64,000 bases of DNA from Phytophthora hibernalis. Its lineage: Eukaryota; Oomycota; Peronosporomycetes; Peronosporales; Peronosporaceae. Of this stretch, positions 44,838-55,740 are shown piece after piece; position 1 is the first letter of the stretch; the number at the start of each line of letters is the position of its first letter. The notes under the pieces are model-generated. The model was given only the letters and a program-made list of their open reading frames with translations, did no database searches and was not told the DNA's origin. The stretch is from positions 1-64,000 of the forward strand of contig JAAKBF010000018.1 in the NCBI GenBank assembly GCA_012656075.1. Direction: 5' to 3'. The translations under genes and the position numbers were made by a program.

Positions 44838-46078
44838 GCTCTTTCAAAAGGATCTGATGAAACAGGTTGTAACGGAGGATTCGAACGGTAACTGAAATGT
44901 TGACGTTGAAGTATTACTAATAGTACCTGAATTATTAATACTTGTAATTTACAGTTAAAAATTTATCCGAACATAATCCTGCAGTTAGGTACATGTATTA
45001 ACAGTCGTGTATTAATAGTCAAATAATATATTAGTACTTTTGAACGTATTTCCAAATTTCGATTAAACTACTATTGGGTTTGCAAAAAGTCCTTCCTGAA
45101 GTTCTCTTTATTAGTTTTAAATTAATACTTCAGGAAATATTAGTATTTTTAAAATACTATTGAAAAATAGCTCAATAATGATCGACGGCGTAGGCCATAC
45201 TTCGAAGTACACGCATTAATCTTTTTGAAAACGAATGGCAACGTTTCGTTTCTATTCGTCCCATTCCCACTGCTGCTTCTACTTCTTTTACAAGAAGACG
45301 CTGAAGAGTGCCGCAGAAGTCCAGAGCTCGATCTCATGGAGGAGCATCGTTTTTGCAAGATGCGTCATTTGTGCAACAATAATGAACATGCAAGGTACAC
45401 CCTTCACTCTAATTAGTCGTGCTTCGAATATAGTCATGAAAGTGTACCTTTTCGTGACGCAGTTCCCAACAAAATTTTCCAGATGAGCTGAAATTTGCAC
45501 AAAGACACCGGATCTCGACAAATCTCGCGGAGATGGGGCTACACAACTCTAAATATTAAAGCCAATAGCATTCGAGGAACGTTTACATTTCTGCAGCAAA
45601 AATCGTAAACCATAATTAGTCATGGCACGACTAATTAGAGTGAAGGGTGTACATGTAGGTGTCGTATCTTTTTCTTATTTCGCTCTGTAATGTTCGGATG
45701 CAACTCTCATTTCTTGTTTTTGTTCGTAAATATTAAATTGATCCAGAAACTACAGTTCTCTAAAACTCTTTTTGAAGTATCGATTCAAGCGAGCAGAAAC
45801 GAATGAATATGAATATTTACATTCGGTTGGAAGCAATACCGGTTATTGGTTGCCGTATTCTTTGAAGTACCCTCGTCCCATCAGGTAAATGTGTTTGGTT
45901 TAGCTCGAATGAGATGATACATTTATTATATCATATTATAATAATCTTACCTTAGAGTGATCGACACAGAAACGTTTTTTTGTTTTCGTTACAGCGTGGG
46001 GCGGGGCAACTATTGGTTAAGTAAAAATCGATTATACTTCGAAGTATAAAATAATATCCTCAAGCTGGTCTTGGCCCA
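44838..46078. other. AT-rich, gene-free repeat region
   Basis: Base composition drops sharply to AT-rich right after UCHL5. It holds TATTAATA motifs, a MITE-like element (45396-45651) and a TACTTCGAAGTA palindrome at 45198-45209 and again at 46035-46046. No gene is supported. Confidence 0.6.
45396..45651. mobile_element. MITE-like element with TA target-site duplication
   Basis: Bases 45395-45422 and 45625-45652 are perfect inverted complements over 28 bases. Taking the repeat ends as CACCCTTCACTCTAATTAG, each end is flanked by TA, which is the target-site signature of Tc1/mariner-type transposition. The element between the TA pair is ~252 bp and has no transposase. Internal sequence near both ends (AGTCATG / CATGACTA) continues the symmetry loosely. 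Confidence 0.65.
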
Positions 46079-46105
46079 TGCTATTAATAAGCAGATGCAT
46101 GAATC

Positions 46106-47618
46106 TTAGTTACCGTTCGATGACGAAACTGCGGGTCGCTGTACTTCGACGAGCTCGGTCACCTTTTCGCACTTCATGGATGTCTTTATCTTCGCTTCCT
46201 TGTTTTCGAGGCGTGCATCCCTACCGAATTTGTCATCAAGCACGTCCATTATCATACCCTTTCCGTCAGTGCCAGTGTCTCCGCTGCCTGTTGGCAGTCC
46301 TTTTTCGAGAATGTCCAAGGCGTCCATGGGACATTCAGCGACTTCTGTTATCGCGCCGACAATGAGATCGATCACATCGTCAAGTTGATCGAATTCGAAT
46401 CGAACGACCACTTTGGCCAGCCGGAAGGCAACAAGCACCACCAAAACTGTCCAGAACCAGCAGATACGTGCCACACGTCTGCAGTACGATTCGTTGACAA
46501 TTGCATGAGCAATGTACTGCTTGATGTATGGCGCTGCAGTATGAATTTCGTCAAACAACTTGTTGTCATGGTTTTTGTTGTCGACCACAAACTCGCTCCA
46601 ATCCGTCGTGTAATCGGATCGATGCACAGTCCGCTCCAGGTCGCTCATTTTCGGGTCGTCCAAGGAGTAACGACCTTCGTTTACACTTGTGTTGATGCAG
46701 CGCAAGACTGCATTCACGCGCACATTGACTTTTGCGGCAACTCGTTGCTCCCAGTCTGCTTTCTTGCGAACACCTTCACCTCGACTACACATTCGCCTAT
46801 TCTTGGCAATCACGTCACCTAGTCTGTAAGCGCTCTCGGCCCCCAGCTGAAGATCGCTCCTGTGTACCGATTTCGAAGTATCTGAAACTGATCGTGGTGG
46901 GCTTTATCGATCGCCTCCTTGGACTGCTGAAGTATGCCGACCACCATTTTTTGCTTCTCGGTCGACTGCAACTTGAAAAGCATCTCCACGTCCCGCACAT
47001 CAGTCAGTGCGTGCGCTAGTGCGAACATCGTCATACCCTCGGTCGCTGCCTTCACCTTCTTCATCTCCCTTTTAGTGAATCCTTTCCGACACAGCCAGTA
47101 ATGGAATTCATCGAGGGTGAGTACTGGGGTGCTTTCCCGTATCGCCACGCACTCTTGGCAGCAGTGACTGGCATCCAGAGCAGCGAAAAATAGCGCAGAC
47201 GATCATTAACAGGCCCGAGTGGATGTAGCCAGCCAGCTGCACCACGAGAACAACTGGTAAGCAGATATATCCCGTGACTGTGCTGCATAGCGTCGGTTCT
47301 GGCGGTGGCGGGCACACACGACGATCGTCCGTCCAATACGGAGCCCAGTCGTTGTTGAAGGTGACAGAAATCGCTGCGACGTATTTACCGTTGCACCCTT
47401 ACATTGTAGAATGAGTAGGTCTTCTTTGGTGAACCTGAGCCGCTTTCGTCAACAGCAACGGCAAGATCGACAGGAGTCACGTTACTCATCTCTCGATCGC
47501 TGCGGAAATTGTAGTCACGTTTACCGGTAGTGTGGGTGTCGTGGTAGTCTGCTTGGTAAATCGCAAAATGAACACTAAAGGTTGAAGCGTGACAAGAACT
47601 GACAGGGTGCAAGCTCAC
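46106..47618 (-). pseudogene. multi-pass membrane protein of an unnamed oomycete family, frame-broken
   Basis: Four minus-strand pieces read in order. The first (47618-47385) has a hydrophilic segment with NVTPVDLAVAV. The second (47317-47108) has a long hydrophobic stretch (GYICLPVVLVVQLAGYIHSG). The third (47148-46819) is a helical cytosolic domain of ~110 residues (TLDEFHYWLCRKGFTKREM). The last (46813-46106) has another membrane segment (ICWFWTVLVVLVAFRLAKVV) and a charged tail. Each step needs a frame change. A second, shorter copy of the 3' half lies at 61484-61960, so this is a repeated family, perhaps moved with transposable elements. No known domain recognised. Confidence 0.45.
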
Positions 47619-48898
47619 TTGAATCGGGGTATGCGTCCGGTCTTAATAATAAGAGTTGAGTTTCTTGGAACGTTTCCAAACTCACCCAAGGTGGACGTTG
47701 ATTCTGTGTGAACAGTATTTCGGGGCGGACGCTGAAACGTCGAGCTCTGTCGTAGCAAACTATACAACGTAGTAATCGAGTACTTGATGCATCACGCTGC
47801 TATAATTGCGCTTGCATCTGACGTTACATGTCCCGTATATCATTTCATCACTCCGCTACTACACACGAACAGTATTAATACTTTGAAGTAGTCATTACTA
47901 TTGGTTCTGCGACGTGTGCTATTAATAGGCAGCATGAGGAATGAGTGCAAGAAAGAGATGAGATTGAGACAACTGGTGGAGATGCACGCTTCCTTGCCAG
48001 CCTGTCGTTGTTTGGTCGACGGCCAGCCAACGAGAACTGCCTAACTGCATACGACTTATTATACGGCACTACTATTAATACCGTCCAGGTTTTCACTCCG
48101 GTCCATGTATGCGAGCACTTTTAAGTGCTTTTAAACAAGTATTTTTACGATCCAGTGTGTGTCCACGTATTGCGGTAACGTTAGTTCCGGTATCGACCAG
48201 GAAACGAATACAGTCAGCGGTTTCGTGTTTACGCGTTCCGGCAGAAAAGCGAGGCGCGATGGCGGAGACGCAACATGGACAATATTCCAATCTGTGAATC
48301 GATACGTTAATTAAGTCAACTGTGGTTTGCGTGGCTTCAGATATAAAATGAACCCATCTCGAAGTTGCTATTAGACCCAGTGAAACGTTGGCAAATTCCG
48401 CAACTCTACTACTTTTGCTCCTATACTGAGACTTGCATCCGCCGAACGAATCACACAACCAACAGCACAACAACGCCGAAGGTTATCTAGGAGTTGATGA
48501 AAATTGGTCCCACCCGCTATCAGCTCCAGCACCCATACTGAAAGCAAGGGGCTTTCCGTCGCTTTTTGGCTGTACATACATGGCTTAGAAACGAGGTTCA
48601 CTGCTCACTTGGTTGTAGCCACAAAAGCTCGCCAGATTTGTCCAGTAGGTACTCACCAAATCGCCTGGACTTGCAAGACTTCGGTTTTATGCTGTCCCAC
48701 ATGACATCTACTGTAGTCCAGCCGGTCTCGTATGCTTTTCAAGCTGGAGCTCAACTTCTCCATGTCGTCGGAATTTTAAGGCTAGAAGGGTTAAAGGGTT
48801 AAAAACGCGAATAAAGTTAACTTCAAGGAATCTCCTTAGTGTACTTGAGAACTTTACCTTAAGCTAGCCATGTCGTGCCAATTGCCGAAAACCCTTGC
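47619..48898. other. gene-free region
   Basis: About 1.3 kb with several TATTAATA motifs (near 47872, 47919, 48071). A minus-strand open frame (48473-48093) contains FLVDTGTNVTAI, which resembles a retroviral-type aspartic protease site, but nothing around it supports a retroelement, so I do not call it. Confidence 0.4.
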
Positions 48899-49689
48899 TC
48901 ACCAATCCAAAACATCCCAGCTCTCGACTCCTTCAATGGCCACAAGTCTCACTTTGTCTGTTTCCTTGCCCGTCTGCCACCCAAAATGTGTCAGGTTTCC
49001 TCGGTTTGTCACCATGGAAAACATGAATGCGGGGAGCTTGCATTTCTCAATGATGACGAAGATCTCCAACGTCTTCACCTCCCCCATCGCTGCCACGAGA
49101 GAATCTAAAATCACCTTAAAATTCTCAATGCGGAAGCTGTGTCGGTCGCTGTTTGCCACTTGGACGAATCGAACAAACCCTTGATCTTTATCGATGTAGA
49201 CGGCATCGTACCCCCTTGGTTGTACTGCTTGGGTTTTAGCCAACACTTTGGCGGTAGTGCTGGCAGTTTCTTCGGGTCAACCTTCACAATATCGCATACC
49301 GGGAACTTGATCTCATGTTCACCTTCGTAGACGATAACCCCGTCTTTCCTAAGACAAGCGAAGAAGTACATCTCCAAAAATTCACCCTTCCATCGCCGCA
49401 TTCGAGTCTTTTCTTAAGAGGGAGGAAAATCTTTTGATCAACTCACCACTGCCAGCGACGACAAGAGCGAATGCAGCATAGCGGCTGATAAGTCCTGTTT
49501 TTTCTCCAAATCGACTGTGAAGCCGATTGACAGCATCAGAAGAACGATTCCTCACAATACCGACTGCGGAAGATATGTGCGTTGACAGCCTTATCCAGGG
49601 ATGCTATCACCTTCGCTGTTGGGTGTTTGAACATGTACTAAGAATTTCCGCCAGCGAAGTAGTATTTTCAGTTCCTCGCGTCAATCACT

Positions 49690-50125
49690 CACAGAAACGC
49701 CAGCGGGGATTCACTTGTTGAATACACCTCCGGTGTGCGTTCGCTTGGAAGGAAACAAAAGAAAACGATGATGCTGGCGGGGTCAGACTTGCTGAATGAA
49801 TTGGATCTAACTCTGGAAGAAATTGATGACTCAAAGCATCACATCGTGTTTCTTGATGGAGTTACGCAGGAGCGTAGAGGGGAAGAGAGTATATGCTTGG
49901 GGTGGGTCAGGTCCAGCTGGAATACTCGCCGACTTGTGCTGGTTTCCTCGATGTCGGCCCGATGGAAAGAAAACATGGATGATGATGAATAACTGAAGAT
50001 CGAAGAACACTTTGTCTCGTCGTGGACATGGGAAGAGTATGTCGCAGCAATCCAAGATGAAGAGCTTTTTCGGGCTGTTGAAGGTCAATTCGATGCGTCT
50101 GATGGAGGTAAGCACGTGACAACCT
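49690..50125 (+). other. inverted internal segment of the CRN pseudogene
   Basis: This block reads as CRN sequence on the plus strand (LDLTLEEIDDSKHHIVFLDG, VSSMSARW, EELFRAVEGQFDAS), while CRN parts on both sides read on the minus strand. Order and content fit a simple inversion of the segment between the P-loop and the YFAGGNS region. The breakpoints are estimates. Confidence 0.6.
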
Positions 50126-50419
50126 ATGAGCGAGCACCAAAGCAAACGCAGCAGCCGTCGTGGATTTGCCGGAGCCAGGCGGTCCTAAAACGTATCCAGT
50201 TCGCCCACCACTCACCACACTCTATTGCAAGAAGCGGACCTGGTTTGTAGCGTCCTCGCGACAATACAAACACAACGTCTTGTCAGGTCCATAAATTCCG
50301 AAACCAGCAATAGCAGCTGGATCGATTCTCCACACTCGACAGTCTTCACCAAGCGGTAGTGTAGAAGCAGCAGGGTCAAATGTCACCGTGTCATGCCAAA
50401 GTTTTTTTGCCGCTTACTT

Positions 50420-51301
50420 GGTCGAGACGGAACTTTTACAACCAGCGCGTCTGTGACAGATGCGCCATACGCCCCAATCTTGGTATCCTCTGTCAATGCT
50501 ACATCAGTCGCCTGCCGGTCCGAGTAAACAGTTAAATGCATCAGTGAATATTCGGCGAGATGCGGGCGACATTGATCCAAAACTTTCAACTTGAATTCGC
50601 TGATGCAATTCAAGCCAGTCAGTCGGACTGAAGATGTGCCGATGTCCGTGAAATCGACGCCAGCGTCGGAAGCCACTAGCTCGAAGAAGACGTTTCTTTC
50701 TCTTGGAGGTTCCTCCACAATGAGAGCATTAGCTCCATCCCTTCCCAATCTGGTCAGCTGATCTGTGAATGGTATCGGTTGCTGCTTTGCATTATAATCC
50801 GCCTTATTCCGGTACACCTTCATCTGCATTGGCGCACATCCGGTAATCATCGTGTGGCCCAAGGTCAAAACCTTCTTCGCGAGGTCGATGACGTTGTTCA
50901 CGTCCGTCAGTCGGACAGAAGATGCACGGGTGTCGGTGAAATCGATGCCAGCGTCGGCAGTGGCTAGCTCGAAGTAGACGTCTCTTTCTCTTGGTGGTAC
51001 CTCGACAATAGCGCATTAGCTCCATCCTTTCCCAACCCGTTTAACTCAGCGGTGAACGACATTGGCTGGTGTTTTGCATCATATTCCACTCTGTTCCGGT
51101 ACACCATCATCTGCATCGGTGCGACAGTCGCTAGAACGTCTCTGTGTGGCCGTTGATGGTCGTCCCCAAGCTCATGAATCTTAGTGCAGAGGTCTTCGGT
51201 ATCCTGGATATCACCGGCTTGATCCACTGAAGCTGTCTGCGTCCATGGATCGTCTCGCGGGTTGCAGAATCGGTTAGCTGGTACCAGACTTTCTTCACCA
51301 T
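50420..51301 (-). repeat. tandem header repeats of the CRN pseudogene (~288-bp unit)
   Basis: Aligning GACGT[CT]TCTTTCTCTTGG at 50977 and at 50689 gives a 288-base (96-codon) period. Units 1 and 2 are similar at nucleotide level (CGGTACACC.TCATCTGCAT.GG in both). Unit 3 (to ~50420) matches at its beginning (GTCAGTCGGAC.GAAGATG) but is more diverged after that. Confidence 0.6.
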
Positions 51302-52111
51302 TTCTTCACCTCAAGCTACAAGTTTGAAAGTGATGGGAAAGTGACCAGTAAAAAAGTAAAAGGTGGCTACGTTAGTTGAAAATGAATACCCAAAATTTGA
51401 TGTGTGCCAACAGCCCGAGGGAGACTACAAAAGAGGTTAACTTTCAGCACTGCCCAATAAGCGCGAATGAAAGCGCGCGATGAGTATTGAGAACAAATGA
51501 ATGCTCCTTTCAATAGGTAGTGTAGATCCCGTGTAGACAGCTAAGCTAGCCCCTTAATCGCTCTGCAGCTGATTTCTATGATGGAATCCGGTAGACAACA
51601 TCCAAAGCGGAATTAAACACCACAACACCCGCCAGTCGTGCGTCATAATACAAGACGAAGAGGTTTTCATAGAGGCGCTTATCCGCCACGAAGCGTTCCA
51701 CCACCACATCGTCAATCGAAGGATCCCGTATGCGGCGCTGCAGCAGTGCGCGGCGCCGGGCGTAGCCAGCCGACACAACTGCTCATTTCATCACTTCACC
51801 TCCAAGCTGCCAGTTTTGAAATAAAGTGATAAGTGATAATTAAGTTCGAGAACTCGTGCATTATCCTGGGATATGGGCATTCCTGCATGGCTGGAATAGA
51901 GGTTTCCGAATTGAAGGAGTAGCAGCCGAAGAAGAAGTCATCGAGTACGAGGATTGGGTAGAGGGGCACACGCCTATTCCACGAGCCGCTTGGCTGGCGT
52001 TATGGCGCTCAGTTTGGAATTTCTCTCCGCCAAGCAACACAACACTCCGCTCAAGCCTTCGCGCTTCAGCTTCTCCACTCGCCAGTACCTGCCGCCGTCG
52101 GACCCGTCACC
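51302..52111. other. region between CRN pseudogene and DIRS-like element
   Basis: A minus-strand frame (51776-51576) has protein-like sequence (YENLFVLYYDARLAGVVVFNS), perhaps the last part of a FAD/NAD-dependent oxidoreductase, but it is too short to call. The left end of the DIRS-like element may also lie here. Confidence 0.3.
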
Positions 52112-53826
52112 ATGACTTCGACCGCGCCTCGCTCTCCTCCCGTTGCGTCCTCGCGTAACCAAGAACCGCTGCATCCCTCTGATACGCAGGCGGAAGCCCT
52201 CCCTGCCGTGTCCAGTGCCGGCCTTCCGGACATCGCCGTGGAGCCATTGTCCATCTCGGCCCCCATGCCCTGCGGAGGTCACCACGGCGCCACTCCCCGA
52301 TGAGAAAATTCTGGTTAACGAAGACGGTGCACACTCAACGGCCACCGCGTTCTCGCCACAGCGCTCCAGCATGCGCATCGCCGCTCGCAAGTCGGCGTCG
52401 GCGTTGCGGAAATCTTCGAAGCGAACACCAGGCGGGGCAGGAGGTGGAACGCAGGCAGTGGTGCCTCGAAGAAGAAAAGACGGGCAAAAAAGCAGACTGT
52501 AGCCGGACAGCCTGCGATGGTGGCGGTGGTGACAGCATTAAATGCTGGTGCGCTGGCCGGGGTAGCGCCACAGTCGGCGACGGAGGCTTTGATGACGAAG
52601 GGGCCCTCTGTTGCAACCCCAGCTCCGGTCGCTGGTGACTCTGGTCGTCTATCCGCGCCACGGAGATAGTCGTCGAGGCGATCGATTGTCTGGATCGGGG
52701 ACATCACACCTTCGCTCGTGCTTCTGTCGTCGGTGAAAACGCCACCCGCAGTGGCCCATGCTCGCAACCCAAGGACCAGAGCTTGTGCAGACCGGGGCGT
52801 CCGCGCCACGCCGCGTCAGCGCAAACCGGATTCAACTTGGACGAGTTCCTCAATCGCTTCAACACCTAGTCGGCACCGCCTACTGCTCCGTCGCCGAGAC
52901 ATCGTGAGCCCAATGGCCTGCTTGAGAGCAAGGTTGATTGCTTGTTTGAGCTGGTGCAGGACCTTCAACAGCAGTTTCAAGCTGGGCGGGTCGCGTCAGC
53001 ATCTCGCTCGCATACCATCCAGGGGCTGAGACGCCGTCGGATCCTTTCGGTGAAGTTGCGGATCGGCAGGCAGAGGATGTACCACAAACAAAAATCACAA
53101 ACCACTCGTGGACTCTTTCACCGGTGGGCAATCCTTCGGACATGCCGCCGATGGCGACGCAGCACCTCCGGCGTACTAGTTTTCCGGACCCGAGGACGCG
53201 GGTGAGGGCGAATACAACCTGCCTCAGGCCCACCATTTGGCAGCACATCGGATGTACAAAGCGCTCGCAACGACAGGTGCGTACTTTTACCCATGTCCTT
53301 TGCCCTCCATCTCCGTGAGCATGAGTCCGTCCGTTTCGAGGTGTCACCAGCAGTGTTCATGGCTGTGTACAGTACGCGCTTGGGAAATCGTGGTCTGAAT
53401 GTCCTGAACTTTCATCCGCTCTCTGAATTGGCTCAACCACGACGTGGATCGATGAACGACAATTTCCCTGCGGCCTTCGGTGCTGGAGCAATGCTGCCGA
53501 CAACGACAGGGACTTGTGACAGCTATGAGGACCTACTCTCTGCGATCAATGGACTCAAATCATTCGGCGACTCTCTTTTCTATGACCATGTGCGTCGGCT
53601 CACCTCGCACTTGAAGCGTTTTGTTCTCGCTAACATGGAGCGCGATGGCAACACACCTGAGCGAGTGACGCCGACTCTGCTGTATGTGAACAACTTCCTG
53701 GGCCGTGCGATGTCACACGATGATTCGCCTATGTGGTGGCGGAACTATAGCGAGGCGGTACGGGCCGTCGATTTCTTCGGTGCTGACTGGCAGTCCGCGT
53801 TGAACGGGCTGGCGCTACGTCTATAG
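52112..53826 (+). pseudogene. DIRS-like ORF1 (gag-like)
   Basis: Starts at the ATG at 52112 (MTSTAPRSPPV) with Pro/Ser/Ala-rich, then basic, low-complexity sequence. A short coiled coil (CLFELVQDLQQQFQAG near 52940) follows, then a ~150-residue helical block (53360-53826) with GAGAMLPTTTGTCDS, SYEDLLSAINGL and WWRNYSEAVRAVD. This last block is the conserved capsid-like part of oomycete DIRS/Ngaro elements. At least four frame changes. Confidence 0.6.
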
Positions 53827-54929
53827 GCTCGGGCATCAATTGTTCCTACTTCGGTGCCGTCTGGATCGACAAGAACCCAACCACGCGGTGCGTCATCTAC
53901 TGCGTCCCGCCGTGGCCCGTCGACTCGAAAGCAAATTATGCCCGACTACATTCGGCGCCAGATACTGCGCGATGCCGACGGGCGTGAGTCATGCCTTCGC
54001 TTCGTCGGCGGTGGGATGGGCTACGGTGGCAACGCGGATCGGTGCTCGCACCCGCGCCGCACACACTGATGGGACGGTCGACTACCTCACGACCTACTGG
54101 AATTTGTCGACCAGCAATACCGCACCGAACGCCCTGATGACCACCGCGGTCGCCAGTGATGTGGCCGAGGTGCTACCAGCTCTATCGCATTTCGGTCTTC
54201 CAGTTGCATTAGGTCTAAATATACACGCGATGTGTATACCCTGCAACAGAGCGTTGTATTACGAGTCCGGTGGTTCCGACTGACATCACTTACGAGCACC
54301 ATGTGCAGACGATACAAGGTGGAACATCGCCCCACGGCATGCAGTTGGATCCACCGTCTCAGCAAGGTCCACCCCATGGTGACCTAACAATGCATGGACC
54401 GCCCCATGGCGTCCAAATCCCAGCCCCCATGGCCTGAGTCCCGCATCACATCAACTCACGGATGGCAGTACAAATCCCACCACACTCAGTTATCCGTTAC
54501 GGGCATGTCGGCCTGCGAACGTAGTGATTTCTGATAGTGCACGCGTGCGTCAATGTCGAGGAAGTTCTGCACGCGTCGATCCACCATCGTTTAGGTCGGG
54601 CCCTACTCCAGAACAAACACGGAGGCTAGCAGTTGCCGCTCAATCTCGGCTTACGCTATGGAATGCCTTCCGCTTGCGTACCATTAACTGCGCGCTGCGT
54701 CAAGTGGGGCCGGAACATCCACCGAGTTGAGGCGCCTCTGTCATTGATGGCCTCAACAAGCGGCTACAGTCAGTGCTGTCAGAGTTTGTGGAATACCGTT
54801 ATCCCAGTTTGCGGAGCTGTTGCGCCAAACGAATGACGATTATCGCCCAAATAAGAGCATGATTCCTTCTGTGCTATCCAATGCATGCGCCGGCTACTAG
54901 CATCTACCTTGTTTACTTGAAATAGCTGA

Positions 54930-55740
54930 ATGTGGTGTTCGGGTGCCCCTGTCACGACCAGTTTCTCGTCAAATCGACCATCCAATCACAAATCGGCAGA
55001 GGAGCGCTACAGCGTCCTTGTCAAGAATATTCGCAAGGAACAGGAGGCGTGGCGATGCATTGTGGTGGATCTAGATATACTTTCGATGTGGCCGGAAGTG
55101 CACGTCTCTCCCTTCGGGGTGGTCGACAATAGAGATGGTGACCGACAAACAACCGGTCGAATGATTCATGACCTCTCATATCCCGTCAAACGGTCACTGA
55201 ACGACGCTACCGACCAAACAGCAGTCTGTCAAACCGAGTTCGTGCACTGCGATGCAATTACAACGGAGTTCGTTCGTCAGAAGGACGTTTTCCCCGGGAT
55301 TATGTGCACTGATACGCGAGGAGAAGTTGGCGATTGTTTACCAGTTTTCCCCGAGAAAAAGCGTTAATCGCCCAAACGAAGTCGTGCCCATCGGCAGGCT
55401 TTGACATCAACTATCGCGAACTACTGTCTGCAGCACTGGATGCGTACAGATGGGGAGCGTCGTGGTCAGCTCAACATTCGGGGAGCATAGCGGCAAGTAC
55501 CTTGCACGTTCATTCTCGCATCGACAACACATCAGCGGTGAGCTGGCAGTCTAAAATGGCCGCTTGTAATACGAGAGCACAGACTCTTATTCGCTTGCTG
55601 GGCCTTTGGGAGACCGAGTGGAACTTGCGTTTCTCATCATCGCATATTCCTGGCATTGAAAACACGATCGCGGACGCCGGCTCACAGAGGACTAACAGTG
55701 TGTCGAGTGCTGATCTATTCACGTCTCTGACTCGTGACTG
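54930..55740 (+). pseudogene. DIRS-like reverse transcriptase / RNase H fragments
   Basis: The first piece (54930-55367) has the RT entry region RMIHDLSYP and SLNDAT but lacks the catalytic YxDD part, so the palm is deleted. The second piece (55334 onward) has RNase H: YRELLSAALDAYRWG, HSRIDNTSAVSWQ (acidic residue) and SSHIPGIENTIADAGS. The loss between them means this copy cannot self-copy. Confidence 0.7.

Larger units (their letters stand above)
48899..51301 (-). pseudogene. Crinkler (CRN) effector pseudogene with triple header and internal inversion
   Basis: The gene starts at the ATG at 51301 (MVKKVWYQLTDS, the start of one CRN header type). Three header-like units follow, each ~96 residues. 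Units 1 and 2 have MVYRNR/KVYRNK and DGANAL; unit 3 closes with DALVVKVP. Next come the segment CRVWRIDPAAIAGFGIYG and a P-loop GPPGSGKST (~50185). From about 50125 to 49690 the family's next block is on the opposite strand (HIVFLDGVTQ and WTWEEYVAAIQ read on plus). After that the minus strand resumes with AVGIVRNRSSDAVNRL, LEMYFFACLRKDG and YDAVYIDKDQGFVRFVQV. There are also several frame changes and stops (for example TAG near 50225). It is therefore inactive as it stands. CRNs are secreted effectors aimed at the host nucleus. Confidence 0.75.

Noticed and set aside
48093..48473. Aspartic-protease-like FLVDTG motif suggesting a retroelement
   Set aside because: No flap, no reverse transcriptase, no LTR nearby; a single short motif is not enough.
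51576..51776. Possible oxidoreductase C-terminus on the minus strand
   Set aside because: Only ~65 residues and no dinucleotide-binding motif.
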